This document shows, piece after piece, positions 42,978 through 51,814 of a stretch of 64,000 bases of DNA. Each line of letters starts with the position of its first letter. Position 1 is the stretch's first letter. A program made the translations under genes and the position numbers. This DNA comes from Mycolicibacterium sp. HK-90. Its GTDB lineage: Bacteria; Actinomycetota; Actinomycetes; Mycobacteriales; Mycobacteriaceae. The notes under the pieces are model-generated. The model made no database searches and was not told where the DNA came from. It saw only the letters and a program-made list of their open reading frames with translations. Location: NCBI RefSeq assembly GCF_030486405.1, contig NZ_CP129613.1, forward strand, positions 1,612,001 through 1,676,000, in the 5' to 3' direction.

Positions 42978-44386
42978 GAGCGCGCTCCCTTCTCGGTCAG
43001 TTCTTCTGCAGCAGGCGTCATCTCGCGAAGCCAGCGGCGGTAGAAGGCCCGCTGCGGTGCCTCACCGAGAGCGGTGGTCGTGGCAATACCGGGATATTGC
43101 CAGTCCGTGTCCTCGGCATAATCGCTCATGCCGTCGAGACCGAGCTGAAAATTGAAGCGCATGCCGCATTTCCGCGCGAACACCGATTTGCCGGCTTGCG
43201 GTGCGCCGCCCCACACCACCGTGTCGTCCTGCTCGAGAATCCCGGCTGGGCCGTGCATGCTCAGACCGGCGACATAGGCATCCTCGTTCAGCCCGGCGGG
43301 TGCGGACTTCCAACCGAGGGTCCAGTTCCAGTTGACGATGCCATCGGGCCCGACCGGCTGCCACTGTCGTAGATGGGTGAACACCATCGGCGGTGCGTCG
43401 GGATGCGGAGCCGCGGGCACGCGGACCAGACCGAAATTCGGGAAGATGAGGAACGTTGTGGCCGAGTGGTTTTCGACGAACTGGCGCTGCAAGGGCGTCA
43501 ACCGCTCCAGCTGGAAGGTCTCGGCGACCTCCGGCGGGTATCCCGAGGTGTGCCACGGCGGGGGAAGGAAGCCGTTGTTGACGATCATGCCGTGGCCGTG
43601 TTCGAAGTACACGTGCCGGGACACGCCCTGCGGGCCGGCGCCACCGGTCTCGATCCGGGGGAACATGCCGACGTCCTCGGCAGAGCGGTGTAGTGAGGGC
43701 ACGTGGTAGGCGTCCGCCATGAAGTTCTCCGCGCCCGATTTCCAGTTGGCCGGTACCCGCCAGCGGTGCGGTTCGCCGATGGTCGTCATACCCGATTCGT
43801 TCAGGCCGAGCAGGACGTCGAGGTACCAACGCATGTCGCCGAGGTACTCGTCGAGCGTGGGAGCGTCGGGATCGAGTGCGGCGAATACCAGACCGTGCAC
43901 CGAATCCACGTGCGGTGCCGCGGCGAGCCCCCAGCTGCCGGCATCGAGCTTCTTGTATGCCTTCTTCCGGTAGGGCGCCCCACTCCATTCGCCCGTATTC
44001 TTGAAAACCCATGAGTGATAGGGGCATCGGAAATGGGAGCTGTTGCCCTTCTCGACGCGGCACACCGTGCTACCGCGGTGCGTGCACTTGTTGAACAGGA
44101 CGTGGATCAACCCGTCTTCATCCCGGACGACGATGAACTGGTCCTGCCCGATGTAGCGGAGTACATAGTCGCCCGGTTCGGGAATCTCCGACTCGTGCGC
44201 GACGAAGCACCAGCAGCGGGCGAAAATACGTGCCATTTCCCGTTCGTAGAGATCAGGGTCATTGAAGATGCGTGGCGATATCACGCCGCCGGCGAGGTCG
44301 GATTCGGCCGCATGGAGAAACTCCGATATCGGATCCATTGATGCGGGCCGAACCGCCGAATCACCATTGCGCAACTGCTCGATCAA
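42974..44386 (-). CDS. Rieske aromatic-ring-hydroxylating oxygenase, alpha subunit (system 1)
   Basis: 470 aa. The [2Fe-2S] Rieske site is Cys101-x-His103 and Cys121-x2-His124, spaced by 17 residues. The mononuclear iron site is ENFMADAYHVPSLH (Asp224, His227, His232). Members dihydroxylate or demethylate aromatics with O2. No ferredoxin or reductase gene is in this operon, so electrons may come from the genes at 55104-56691. The start is read as TTG 44386 because AGGAGAACC precedes it; the next ATG (44338) has no ribosome site. The upstream 211-nt region to the divergent LuxR gene carries the promoter and a small palindrome at 44526-44538. Confidence 0.93.
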   Translation of the reverse strand: MIEQLRNGDSAVRPASMDPISEFLHAAESDLAGGVISPRIFNDPDLYEREMARIFARCWCFVAHESEIPEPGDYVLRYIGQDQFIVVRDEDGLIHVLFNKCTHRGSTVCRVEKGNSSHFRCPYHSWVFKNTGEWSGAPYRKKAYKKLDAGSWGLAAAPHVDSVHGLVFAALDPDAPTLDEYLGDMRWYLDVLLGLNESGMTTIGEPHRWRVPANWKSGAENFMADAYHVPSLHRSAEDVGMFPRIETGGAGPQGVSRHVYFEHGHGMIVNNGFLPPPWHTSGYPPEVAETFQLERLTPLQRQFVENHSATTFLIFPNFGLVRVPAAPHPDAPPMVFTHLRQWQPVGPDGIVNWNWTLGWKSAPAGLNEDAYVAGLSMHGPAGILEQDDTVVWGGAPQAGKSVFARKCGMRFNFQLGLDGMSDYAEDTDWQYPGIATTTALGEAPQRAFYRRWLREMTPAAEELTEKGARS

Positions 44387-44597
44387 TGTTGGTTCTCCTT
44401 GAGTGAGGGACAGCTATCGACGAATGCCCGGTAACCTACGAGGGCAACGGGGGCGGCCCCAAGTGGCGTGGTCCGGACCGTGGAACATCGCCGGAATTTT
44501 CCGAATCTCCGTTTGCCAGCTTCGATTCGCGTCGCGAAGTACGCATTGTTGGCTATGGTTTTCAACCGAATGCACCACCTATGCGCGAGGTCAGTCC

Positions 44598-46913
44598 ATG
44601 GACAACACGCCGCCTTCGGGGCCGCGCCACCTGCTGCCCGCCGACCTGACCAGCCTGGTCGGGCGCCGGGCCGAGGCGGCCGAGGTGCGCCGGCTGCTGG
44701 GGTCCTCGCGGTTGGTCACGTTGATCGGTATCGGTGGGGTCGGAAAAACCCGTCTGGCCACGCAGGTAGCCCGCAAGTCGCAGCGGGCCTTCGCCGACGG
44801 GGTGGCCCTGGTGGAGCTGGCCGGCGTCACCGATCCCGGACTGGTCCCGCTTGCGGTCGCGGAGTCGCTGGGCCTCGCGGTGCGACACCAGGACGTCGTA
44901 TGGGCGCTCACCGAGTATCTGCGGGCGCGCGATCTGCTGCTGATTCTCGACAACTGCGAGCACCTTCTCGACCAGTGCGCGGTGCTCGCCCGGAATTTGC
45001 TGTCCGCCTGCCCGACACTGCGCATCCTGGTCACCAGCCGCGAAGCGCTGCGGGTCAGCGGCGAACATGTTTTCCTCGTTCCGCCGCTCGCCGTCCACCG
45101 CGACGACGGCGATCGGGACACCGCTCCGACCGAGGCGGTCCAGTTGTTCGGGGAACGTGCCGGCGCGGTGGATCCGGACTTCCGGATCACCGCGGAGAAC
45201 TCCTCGGACATCGTGAAACTGTGTGCCCGCCTCGACGGTTTGCCGTTGGCAATCGAACTGGCAGCCGTTCGGATGCGTGCGCTCACACCGGCGGCGTTGC
45301 TCGACCGGCTCGACCATCGTCATGATCTGCTCAACGTGGGCGACCGGTCCGCCGCACCACGGCATCATTCGCTCCGTGCGGCGCTGGAATGGAGCTACGA
45401 GCTGTGCTCGGAGCCGGAACAACGGCTGTGGGAACGTCTTTCGGTGTTCTCCGGGTGGATCATGCTGAGCGCTGCGGAGTGCATCTGTAGTGACGATGTG
45501 CTTCCGCGGGACGATGTCGCGGGGCATTTGTCGGCGCTCGTCGACAAGTCGATCGTGGCGCGTCATGTGTCCGAGGGGCACCAGGGCTACCGGTTGCTGG
45601 AGACCGTCGCCGAGTACGGCCGGGAGCAATTGCGCTGCCGCGGTGAAGAAGCCGCCGTCCGCGGGAGGTACCGCGCTTACTACTGCCGGCTCGCGCACGA
45701 ATTCGAGAGCCACTGGTTCGGACCCGACCAGCTCGACCTGGTCGGGCGGATGAGAAACGAACAGGTCAATGTCCGCGCGGTTCTCGGCGCGGTGCTCGAT
45801 GATCCGCATGGTGGACGGGCCGCACTGCAGATGGCGGCAGACCTGTTCTGGTACTGGCTGGGCTGCGGTCAACTCCGCGAAGGCAGGCACTGGCTGGACC
45901 GGGCACTGGCAGCCGACGCCTCGCCGAGCTCCGAGCGGGCGGCAGCACTGTGGGCGAACGGCTATATCGCGATCGCGGAGGGCAAGACCGTGGTTGCGCT
46001 GCAGATGCTGCGGGAAAGCCAGTCGCTTGCCGAGTCCCTCGGCGATACCGGCAATCTCGCGCACGCCACGCATTTCAGAGGGGTGGCCGAACACAATCTC
46101 GGCAACACCGCGTTGGGTACCGAGCTGATCCGGGAAGGTTCGTTGCTGGAGGAAGCCGGGGGACCGAGCTTGCACCACGTGCTCGCTCAGGAGCAGGTCG
46201 GCTGGCTGCACTGCAGGCGTCGCGACCCGCAGCAGGCGGTGGAGGTGCTCGGCCGATGTCTGGCGGAATGCGATCTGCGGGACGAACGCTGGTTGAGGTC
46301 ATGGATTTTGACGTTCCTGGGCCTGGCCAACTGGATGTTGGGTGAGATGGATCTCGCGCAACGGCAGCTGCGGGAAGCGTTGGACGGCAAGATGCGCTTC
46401 CACGACTCGCTCGGCACCGCCGTGGTCATCGAGCTGACCGCCTGGCTGGCCGCCAGGCAAGGCGAACCCCTGCGAGCCGCGCGGCTGCTCGGTGCGGCGC
46501 AACGTGCCTGGGAACCCATCGGCAACTATCCCGGCGGGTTCGAACTGCCGAATTGGAACGACGAGATCTCCGCCGAGTTACGGGCCGTCTTGGGGGGCAG
46601 TGAGTTCGAGGCACTGCTGGCCGAAGGCCGTGGGATGAGCATCGACAAGGCCGTCGGCGTGGCGATGGGTGATTCCGAGCCGGCTCCACAGGCGCCGGCG
46701 CCGGCGGATCGCGCGCTGGCAAGTCTGAGTCGACGTGAGGCCCAGGTGGCGGGCATGGTGGCCGACGGCATGACGAACAAGCAGATCGCGCAGGCGCTCG
46801 TGCTGTCGCTGCGCACCGTCGAGAGCCATGTCGAGCACATCTTCGCCAAACTCGGGGTGCGGTCCCGGACACAGGTCGCGGTTCTTTACGCCGCCGGCCG
46901 GACGCCACGCTGA
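44598..46913 (+). CDS. AfsR/LAL-type ATPase regulator with C-terminal LuxR DNA-binding domain
   Basis: 771 aa. An N-terminal NB-ARC/AAA-like ATPase has the P-loop GIGGVGKTRLA (around 44-54) and LLILDNCEHLL as Walker B. Helical repeat (TPR-like) sequence fills about 400-690, and the LuxR/GerE helix-turn-helix LSRREAQVAGMVADGMTNKQIAQALVLS-RTVESHVEHIFAKL closes the protein. Such large regulators respond to a small effector bound in the repeat region and activate nearby operons. It is divergent from the Rieske system 1 operon, its probable target. ATG 44598 is used; the frame upstream lacks homologous-looking sequence. Confidence 0.9.
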   Translation: MDNTPPSGPRHLLPADLTSLVGRRAEAAEVRRLLGSSRLVTLIGIGGVGKTRLATQVARKSQRAFADGVALVELAGVTDPGLVPLAVAESLGLAVRHQDVVWALTEYLRARDLLLILDNCEHLLDQCAVLARNLLSACPTLRILVTSREALRVSGEHVFLVPPLAVHRDDGDRDTAPTEAVQLFGERAGAVDPDFRITAENSSDIVKLCARLDGLPLAIELAAVRMRALTPAALLDRLDHRHDLLNVGDRSAAPRHHSLRAALEWSYELCSEPEQRLWERLSVFSGWIMLSAAECICSDDVLPRDDVAGHLSALVDKSIVARHVSEGHQGYRLLETVAEYGREQLRCRGEEAAVRGRYRAYYCRLAHEFESHWFGPDQLDLVGRMRNEQVNVRAVLGAVLDDPHGGRAALQMAADLFWYWLGCGQLREGRHWLDRALAADASPSSERAAALWANGYIAIAEGKTVVALQMLRESQSLAESLGDTGNLAHATHFRGVAEHNLGNTALGTELIREGSLLEEAGGPSLHHVLAQEQVGWLHCRRRDPQQAVEVLGRCLAECDLRDERWLRSWILTFLGLANWMLGEMDLAQRQLREALDGKMRFHDSLGTAVVIELTAWLAARQGEPLRAARLLGAAQRAWEPIGNYPGGFELPNWNDEISAELRAVLGGSEFEALLAEGRGMSIDKAVGVAMGDSEPAPQAPAPADRALASLSRREAQVAGMVADGMTNKQIAQALVLSLRTVESHVEHIFAKLGVRSRTQVAVLYAAGRTPR

Positions 46914-46916
46914 ACG

Positions 46917-47723
46917 TCAGAACATCGCTCGGTTGGTGAGTACACCGGTGGCGCTGCGGGCCTGCATCGTGGCCGCAGCGGCGACGTCGGCGAAGATGAG
47001 CCCGGGCGCAGCGGCCAGCTGGGCGGTCACCCCGCCCAGCGGATCGGCGATCAACGAGCAACCCACACCGGTCGGGGCACCTGGATCCACCTGGACGTCC
47101 GAGGTTTTCGGGTCCGCCTGATCGCAGCCGACGATCCACGATCCTGAATCGAGCGCGCGGGCGCGAACCAGTGTGTTCCACTGCTCGGCCTTGCCCGGGC
47201 CCGCACCCCATGACGCGGGTAGCAGTATTGCCGTGGCGCCCGAGGTGGCCAGCTGCTGAAAGAGGGCGGGAAAGCGGACGTCGTAGCACGTGGCGACACC
47301 GAGGACCACGTCGTCGACAGTGACGGTGACCGGTTGGGTCCCCGGCGCGACCGTGTCCGATTCGCGGTAGCCGAATGCGTCGTACAGATGGATCTTGTGA
47401 TATCCGGTGTGATGACCGAGGCCGCTGAGCAGCACGGTGTTTCGCACGCGATCGCCGTCAGGGGTGAACATGCCCGCCGCGATGAGAACCGAGTGCGCGT
47501 CGGCGAGCTCGGAGACTGCGGTGGCCCACGGCCCGTCGATTGGTTGGGCGACCGCGGCGAGGGGACTGCCGAAGTGCGCCATGGTCGCTTCGGGGAACAC
47601 CACCACCCGCGCACCACCGTCGGCGGCGCGCCGCACCCAGGATTCCATGAGGGCGAGGTTGCCGGCGGGGTCAGCCACCGAGGTGATCTGGCATGCCGCG
47701 ATACGAAGCGTGGCGGCGGTCAT
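46917..47723 (-). CDS. carbon-nitrogen hydrolase (nitrilase superfamily)
   Basis: 268 aa. The Glu-Lys-Cys triad is complete: FPEATMAHFG, YHKIHLYDAFG and TCYDVRFP. The branch is that of omega-amidase/carbamoylase-like proteins rather than true nitrilases (hydrophobic after CYD-R). It hydrolyses an amide or carbamoyl group. It starts 2 nt after the OYE stop (TGAacATG), so it is in the same transcript as OYE and DUF2848, and it ends 3 nt from the convergent LuxR stop. In a ring-cleavage island it might remove an amide nitrogen from an N-containing substrate. Confidence 0.88.
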   Translation of the reverse strand: MTAATLRIAACQITSVADPAGNLALMESWVRRAADGGARVVVFPEATMAHFGSPLAAVAQPIDGPWATAVSELADAHSVLIAAGMFTPDGDRVRNTVLLSGLGHHTGYHKIHLYDAFGYRESDTVAPGTQPVTVTVDDVVLGVATCYDVRFPALFQQLATSGATAILLPASWGAGPGKAEQWNTLVRARALDSGSWIVGCDQADPKTSDVQVDPGAPTGVGCSLIADPLGGVTAQLAAAPGLIFADVAAAATMQARSATGVLTNRAMF

Positions 47724-47725
47724 GT

Positions 47726-48883
47726 TCAGTCGTCTCCTTCGACACGCGGGATCCACCCCGGTCGGCTCAGCAAGTACCGAACCATCTGCCCGGGAATCGT
47801 CAGTGCGGTTTCGATGTCATTGCGGTCGGCCGGTAGATGCGTCCGAATACTCTGGTGCTGACCGGATTTCATCTTGTCGACCCATTCCGGGTCGATGAGG
47901 GCGGCGCGGCCGACCGCGACGAGATCGGCACCGGCGTCCAGTGCCTCACGGGCATCATGGAGCGTCCGAATTCCGCCGCTGGCGACGACGGCGCTGCGGC
48001 CTGCGACCGCCGCGGCGATCGCAGTGATCGGATTGCGTGACTCGACGGCTTCGCGACTCTTGGTCCAGTCACGGTCTTCTGGTTGTGGCGAGTTCTTGCG
48101 GAAGTCGTCCATCGAGATGTGTACATAGTCGACTCCGGCTTCGGCGAGGTGGTCGCAGAGCAGCGTCGAATCGTCGAGGGTGTAGCCGCGGGCTTCGGAC
48201 TCGAATGGGGTAACCCGGAATCCGACTGTCACCGCGGGGCCGACCGCTGTCCGTACCGCTTCGGCGACTGCGAGGGGGAAGCGTGCCCGTTTGGCCGAAT
48301 CACCGCCCCACTCGTCGGTGCGTTGATTGGCCCGCGGCGAGAAGAACTGATGGATCAGATAGTGGTTGGCCCCGTGGATTTCGATCCCGTCGAATCCGGC
48401 CTGCACACCGAGAGCGGCCGCCCGTCCGAATGCGGTTATGAGGTCATCGATCTCGTCGCTGCGCAGTTCGCGCGGGGTACGGGCATCGGGACGGGCGGAC
48501 GGGATCGGCGACGGTCCGCGGATCCCGCTGGGGCCTACCAGGTCTGGCAGAGCGATGCGCCCGCCGTCGTAGAGCTGCAGCAGGGCAAGCGCGCCGCCGC
48601 GGCCGATCGACCGGGCGACTGCCCGCAGGCTTTCCAGGTGATCTTCGGTCGAAGCCCCGATGCCCTGCCAGGACCGGCCGTCCTCGTGGACATATGCGCA
48701 CGACGTCACGGCGGCCCCGAACTCGGTGGCTCCGCGGCGGCCCAGGTACCGCAACTCGTCCTCCGTCACGCGCCCCTGCGGGTCGGAAGAGTTGGTGGTC
48801 ATGGGTGCGAGCATGAAGCGGTTTCGGAGTGTCGCCCCGGAGGCGAGGCGTAGTGGCGACCAGGGATCGGTGATCGTGCGCAT
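47726..48883 (-). CDS. old yellow enzyme family NADH:flavin oxidoreductase
   Basis: 385 aa, an (alpha/beta)8 FMN barrel. Signs: MLAPMTTNSSDPQGRVTEDELRYLGRRG at the N-terminus, HGANHYLIHQFFSPRANQRTDEWGGD as the active-site His/Asn loop with substrate ligand, and VASGGIRT...VAVGRAALIDP for the phosphate site. It reduces activated C=C bonds or related groups. ATG 48883 with AAGGAG in front is preferred over GTG 48928. It is the middle gene of a DUF2848-OYE-nitrilase transcript. Confidence 0.9.
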   Translation of the reverse strand: MRTITDPWSPLRLASGATLRNRFMLAPMTTNSSDPQGRVTEDELRYLGRRGATEFGAAVTSCAYVHEDGRSWQGIGASTEDHLESLRAVARSIGRGGALALLQLYDGGRIALPDLVGPSGIRGPSPIPSARPDARTPRELRSDEIDDLITAFGRAAALGVQAGFDGIEIHGANHYLIHQFFSPRANQRTDEWGGDSAKRARFPLAVAEAVRTAVGPAVTVGFRVTPFESEARGYTLDDSTLLCDHLAEAGVDYVHISMDDFRKNSPQPEDRDWTKSREAVESRNPITAIAAAVAGRSAVVASGGIRTLHDAREALDAGADLVAVGRAALIDPEWVDKMKSGQHQSIRTHLPADRNDIETALTIPGQMVRYLLSRPGWIPRVEGDD

Positions 48884-48935
48884 GGCGGCTCCTTGTGGCA
48901 CGTCTTCGTGGAAACGTTGGGCGGTCACGGTCTCC

Positions 48936-49628
48936 TCAATCGACTGCCGGAGGCGTCTGCCGTACCGAGTAGGACAGCGAGATCACCTCGTCCGCGACGG
49001 GATCGCGCAGCTCCACACCCCATCCGGTGCTGAACTGGTTGACCTCGGGACGCATCGGGATGGTCCCGGACATCAGCACTGTGCCCGGGTTGAGAAGATC
49101 GCGCGAACGCAGCTCCTCGACCCAGAACAGAGGCGACAGCAGTTCGGTCAGGGTGCCCTGCTGGATGACCTCGATGCCGGACTCGGTTTCGACGGTGCCG
49201 GTCAGCGTGAACTCGTCGAGCCGGTCGGCGATGGAGGCCAGGCGCCAGGCCCGGCCGGCCAGCACGTCCGGGGCGGCCTGTTTGCTCCAGGCCACGCCGT
49301 GTTGTTCGAGGCGCCGATCCGTGTGGTCACACGCCGCGGTGAGCAGCAGGTCGTCGGGTCCGGTGCCCGCCACCACCAGCGCCCATTCCGCCTCGCCCGA
49401 GGTGAGATCGTGCTGGACATCGATGGATTCGGTCTGCATCGCCAGGTAGGAGGCGATCGGGTAGATGCACGGGATGCGGGTGGGAGCGGGCACACCCAAC
49501 TCGGCGAGCTCGTTGATGTGGGCGGTCACGTCGGCTTGGCTGCGACCTGCGTATCCGGCGTTCAGCAGAGTGTCGACGTCGACGGTGACCGATTCGTCGC
49601 CGCGCAGCGTAAAGGTGAGTTGTGGCAT
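48936..49628 (-). CDS. DUF2848-like protein (fumarylacetoacetate-hydrolase-like fold)
   Basis: 230 aa starting MPQLTFTLRGDESVTV. The PAPTRIPCIYPIASYLAMQTESIDV and TAACDHTDRRLEQHGVAWSKQ stretches, the latter with an SDHTDRxxE-like metal-site motif, and the central LFWVEELRSRDLLNPGTVLMSGTIP match what I know of DUF2848, a family of unknown function with a probable FAH-like fold. FAH-fold proteins act on beta-diketones or dicarboxylate intermediates of ring cleavage, which fits the island. The first two segments of the operon are preceded by an IclR gene. ATG 49628 chosen; the frame upstream is not family sequence. Confidence 0.7.
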   Translation of the reverse strand: MPQLTFTLRGDESVTVDVDTLLNAGYAGRSQADVTAHINELAELGVPAPTRIPCIYPIASYLAMQTESIDVQHDLTSGEAEWALVVAGTGPDDLLLTAACDHTDRRLEQHGVAWSKQAAPDVLAGRAWRLASIADRLDEFTLTGTVETESGIEVIQQGTLTELLSPLFWVEELRSRDLLNPGTVLMSGTIPMRPEVNQFSTGWGVELRDPVADEVISLSYSVRQTPPAVD

Positions 49629-49713
49629 GGGTGTCCTGACTGTCGGTAGGCCGCGAGTTGAGGCCGGCTGGATGGGGTGGAGTGTTGGAGCGCAGGGAGT
49701 TTCGGGGAGAAGA

Positions 49714-50568
49714 TCACCGCGTAGCGCGGCGCCAGGCGGCTTCCTGGACGTGTCTTGCGATGCCGGCGGCTGCCGTCCGGACAGCCGGTGCCGCCTCGGC
49801 GGGCCGGAACCGGTGCACTGGACCCGAAATCGAGATCGCCGCGACGACGGCACCCGACCAGCTGCGGATGGGGGCCGCAATACACGTCAGGCCGGGTTGG
49901 CTCTCCTGGCGGTCGTACGCCACCCCACAGCGCCGGATGGCGGCCAGATCGCGGTCGAGTTGCGCAGGGGAGGAGACACTCAGCGACGTGGCAGGCCTCA
50001 GGTTTGCCGCGACGCGCGCGATGACCTTCTGGTCGCCGAATGCGAGTAATGCCTTTCCGATAGCGGTGTTCGCGGCACGGAGCCGGCCCCCAACGCAGGC
50101 GGGCGAGTTCACCCCGTTGTGGCCGTGAATCTTGTCGATGTACAGGACGTCCTGACCGGCCAGGATTCCGAGATTCACGGTCTCATGGGTTATCTCGTAC
50201 AAGTCGAGCAGATGCGGCAATGCGACGCGGCGCAACTCGTGGTTGTCCGGTTGGCTGCCGAGTGCGGCCAGCTCGTTGAGCCGTGCTCCTGGGGAGTACT
50301 CCGTGCCGCGTTTGGTGACCATGTCCCAGTCAACGAGGACGGCCAGCAAGCGGTGCGCTGTCGATTTCGGCAGTTGTGCCTGCCGCGCGATCTCCGATAC
50401 CCCCATGGCCGGGCGATTCGGCGTGAAACAACTCAGCAGCGCGAGGGCCTTGGCAACCGAGGTCGATGAGTCCGGGTCCAGCGGACGGTCGGCTACCAAC
50501 TGTACGGCGGGTGTTCGGTGCAGCGAGCGGGTCGGTGGGGACATTACGGTGGGGCTGATCGTTGTCAT
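49714..50568 (-). CDS. IclR-family transcriptional regulator
   Basis: 284 aa. The N-terminal winged helix (ALALLSCFTPNRPAMGVSEIARQAQLPKSTAHRLLAVLVDWDMV) is followed by the GAF-like effector domain with the GKALLAFG and ESQPGLTCIAAPI signatures. IclR proteins of this type control aromatic degradation operons, sensing the substrate or a pathway acid. It precedes the DUF2848-OYE-nitrilase genes on the same strand, 85 nt apart. ATG 50568 has GAGAGGC in front. The 263-nt space to the hydratase gene behind it contains no ORF of note. Confidence 0.92.
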   Translation of the reverse strand: MTTISPTVMSPPTRSLHRTPAVQLVADRPLDPDSSTSVAKALALLSCFTPNRPAMGVSEIARQAQLPKSTAHRLLAVLVDWDMVTKRGTEYSPGARLNELAALGSQPDNHELRRVALPHLLDLYEITHETVNLGILAGQDVLYIDKIHGHNGVNSPACVGGRLRAANTAIGKALLAFGDQKVIARVAANLRPATSLSVSSPAQLDRDLAAIRRCGVAYDRQESQPGLTCIAAPIRSWSGAVVAAISISGPVHRFRPAEAAPAVRTAAAGIARHVQEAAWRRATR

Positions 50569-50831
50569 CGTTGCCTCTCTGTCGCGAACGCGCACGACGT
50601 CTTCCACGAGCCGGGCCGCAATGCCGTCACGTACCGCTCCCGTGTGGCTGGCCGAACTGGGGCTTCAGTTCGGCGGTGAGCGGCCCGACGTGCGGCGCTG
50701 GTTCATTCGGCCCGGTGCCCGACGGTATGGCAGTAGTGGTGCGGGTCACATCCGGGGAATTACCGAAAGACACCTACCTAACGGCTCGCTACGGCGGGGT
50801 GAACCTGCCGTGACCGGGCCCGGAACCACCT

Positions 50832-51605
50832 TCAGCACGCCAGGGCGACGGTCCCGAGCGACGAGAACCGTGCCGTGACCGGGAACCCGACCGGCAGCGG
50901 CACCGGCGCCGTTCCGACGAGAACCGTCCAGCCGCTCTCGATGGCGTGACCGCGGCGGGCAAGGCAGTTCGCCGCCGCGGCGAGTGCCTCGGCCGGATGG
51001 CTTCTGGCCACCGAATCGAAACGAGTCACCGTGGCGTCCCCGGCGGCGACGGTGATGCCGGCCTCTTCCTGCGAAAGGTCAAGGCCGGCGGGGTCGAAAC
51101 CCACCGGTCCGGTCAGGTAGTAGGACGAGGACAAGTTGTCGGCCACCAGGTCAGCCGGAGCGCACCGGCGGTCCGAATAGCGGCTGTCCGTGATTTCCAG
51201 GCCCGCGAACACGAGACCGACCGCCGCCAGAGCCGCCGCCGCGGTGACCCCGGGACCGCCGAGGCGCCGGCCCATGACGAACGCGATCACCGGTTCGACC
51301 CCGGGGTGGACCAGCAACTCCGCGGGCAGATGATCTCTTGTGCGCAGTGCCATCGCGTCGGTCAGCCATCCGGTCAGCGGCGTCAGCGATGAGCCGGACT
51401 GCACCTTGATGCCGACGATGTGCTCGCCGCGCTCGATCCGCTGACTCAATGCCTCGTCCTGGATCCGATAGGCGAGGTCGAAGTTCAGATTGCGGCATTC
51501 CGCCGAAAGTGACGCCACCCGTAGCTTCTTGGCCTGCGCGCTCAGCAGCCTTCCGGCAATGGAGTCGACGGTGGACTGGATTGTTGTGCTGAGTTCGATG
51601 TTCAC
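50832..51605 (-). CDS. 2-oxopent-4-enoate hydratase/decarboxylase-family protein, altered metal site
   Basis: 257 aa of the MhpD/FAH-like hydratase family, normally Mg2+-dependent and acting on 2-hydroxypenta-2,4-dienoate from meta-cleavage. The fold markers GEHIVGIKVQSGSS and AGLEITDSR are present. However, the E-x-E metal pair is EPVIAFV, so the second Glu is Val; the copy at 62901 keeps EPEIAFV. The remaining Glu and EITDSR are intact. It may be a decarboxylase-type partner, have altered specificity or be poorly active. GTG 51605 follows AGGAGCACCAGCAG. Confidence 0.83.
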   Translation of the reverse strand: MNIELSTTIQSTVDSIAGRLLSAQAKKLRVASLSAECRNLNFDLAYRIQDEALSQRIERGEHIVGIKVQSGSSLTPLTGWLTDAMALRTRDHLPAELLVHPGVEPVIAFVMGRRLGGPGVTAAAALAAVGLVFAGLEITDSRYSDRRCAPADLVADNLSSSYYLTGPVGFDPAGLDLSQEEAGITVAAGDATVTRFDSVARSHPAEALAAAANCLARRGHAIESGWTVLVGTAPVPLPVGFPVTARFSSLGTVALAC

Positions 51606-51713
51606 CTGCTGGTGCTCCTGACGTCGTCGGTGTGCCGGGCGTTCACCGTGACGGTTCAACGCGACCGAGGGGAATGCGCACGGTCTGAACTGTGGAACGT
51701 CCGCAGCTGGTGC

Positions 51714-51729
51714 GGGTGGCATGCCACCC
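51714..51729. promoter_or_regulatory. 16-bp perfect palindrome in the divergent promoter of the meta-cleavage operon
   Basis: GGGTGGCA followed by its exact reverse complement TGCCACCC, in the 209-nt gap between the hydratase gene (minus) and the first alpha/beta hydrolase (plus). It is flanked by GGAACG motifs in the same orientation. An IclR or LuxR site is plausible but unproven. Confidence 0.6.
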
Positions 51730-51814
51730 TGCGGAACGCGGCCATTGTCCATCTCCGATCCGGACGGAAACCTGCTGTGCCGATGCCTGTTCGAACACGG
51801 AAGGGAAATGGTGA

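Noticed and set aside
44526..44538. Palindrome TTCGCG-T-CGCGAA between the Rieske operon and the LuxR gene
   Set aside because: Short CG-rich palindromes arise by chance at this base composition; kept only as a remark, not as an operator call.
44562..46211. Antisense open frame over the LuxR-type regulator
   Set aside because: No motif and typical shadow composition.
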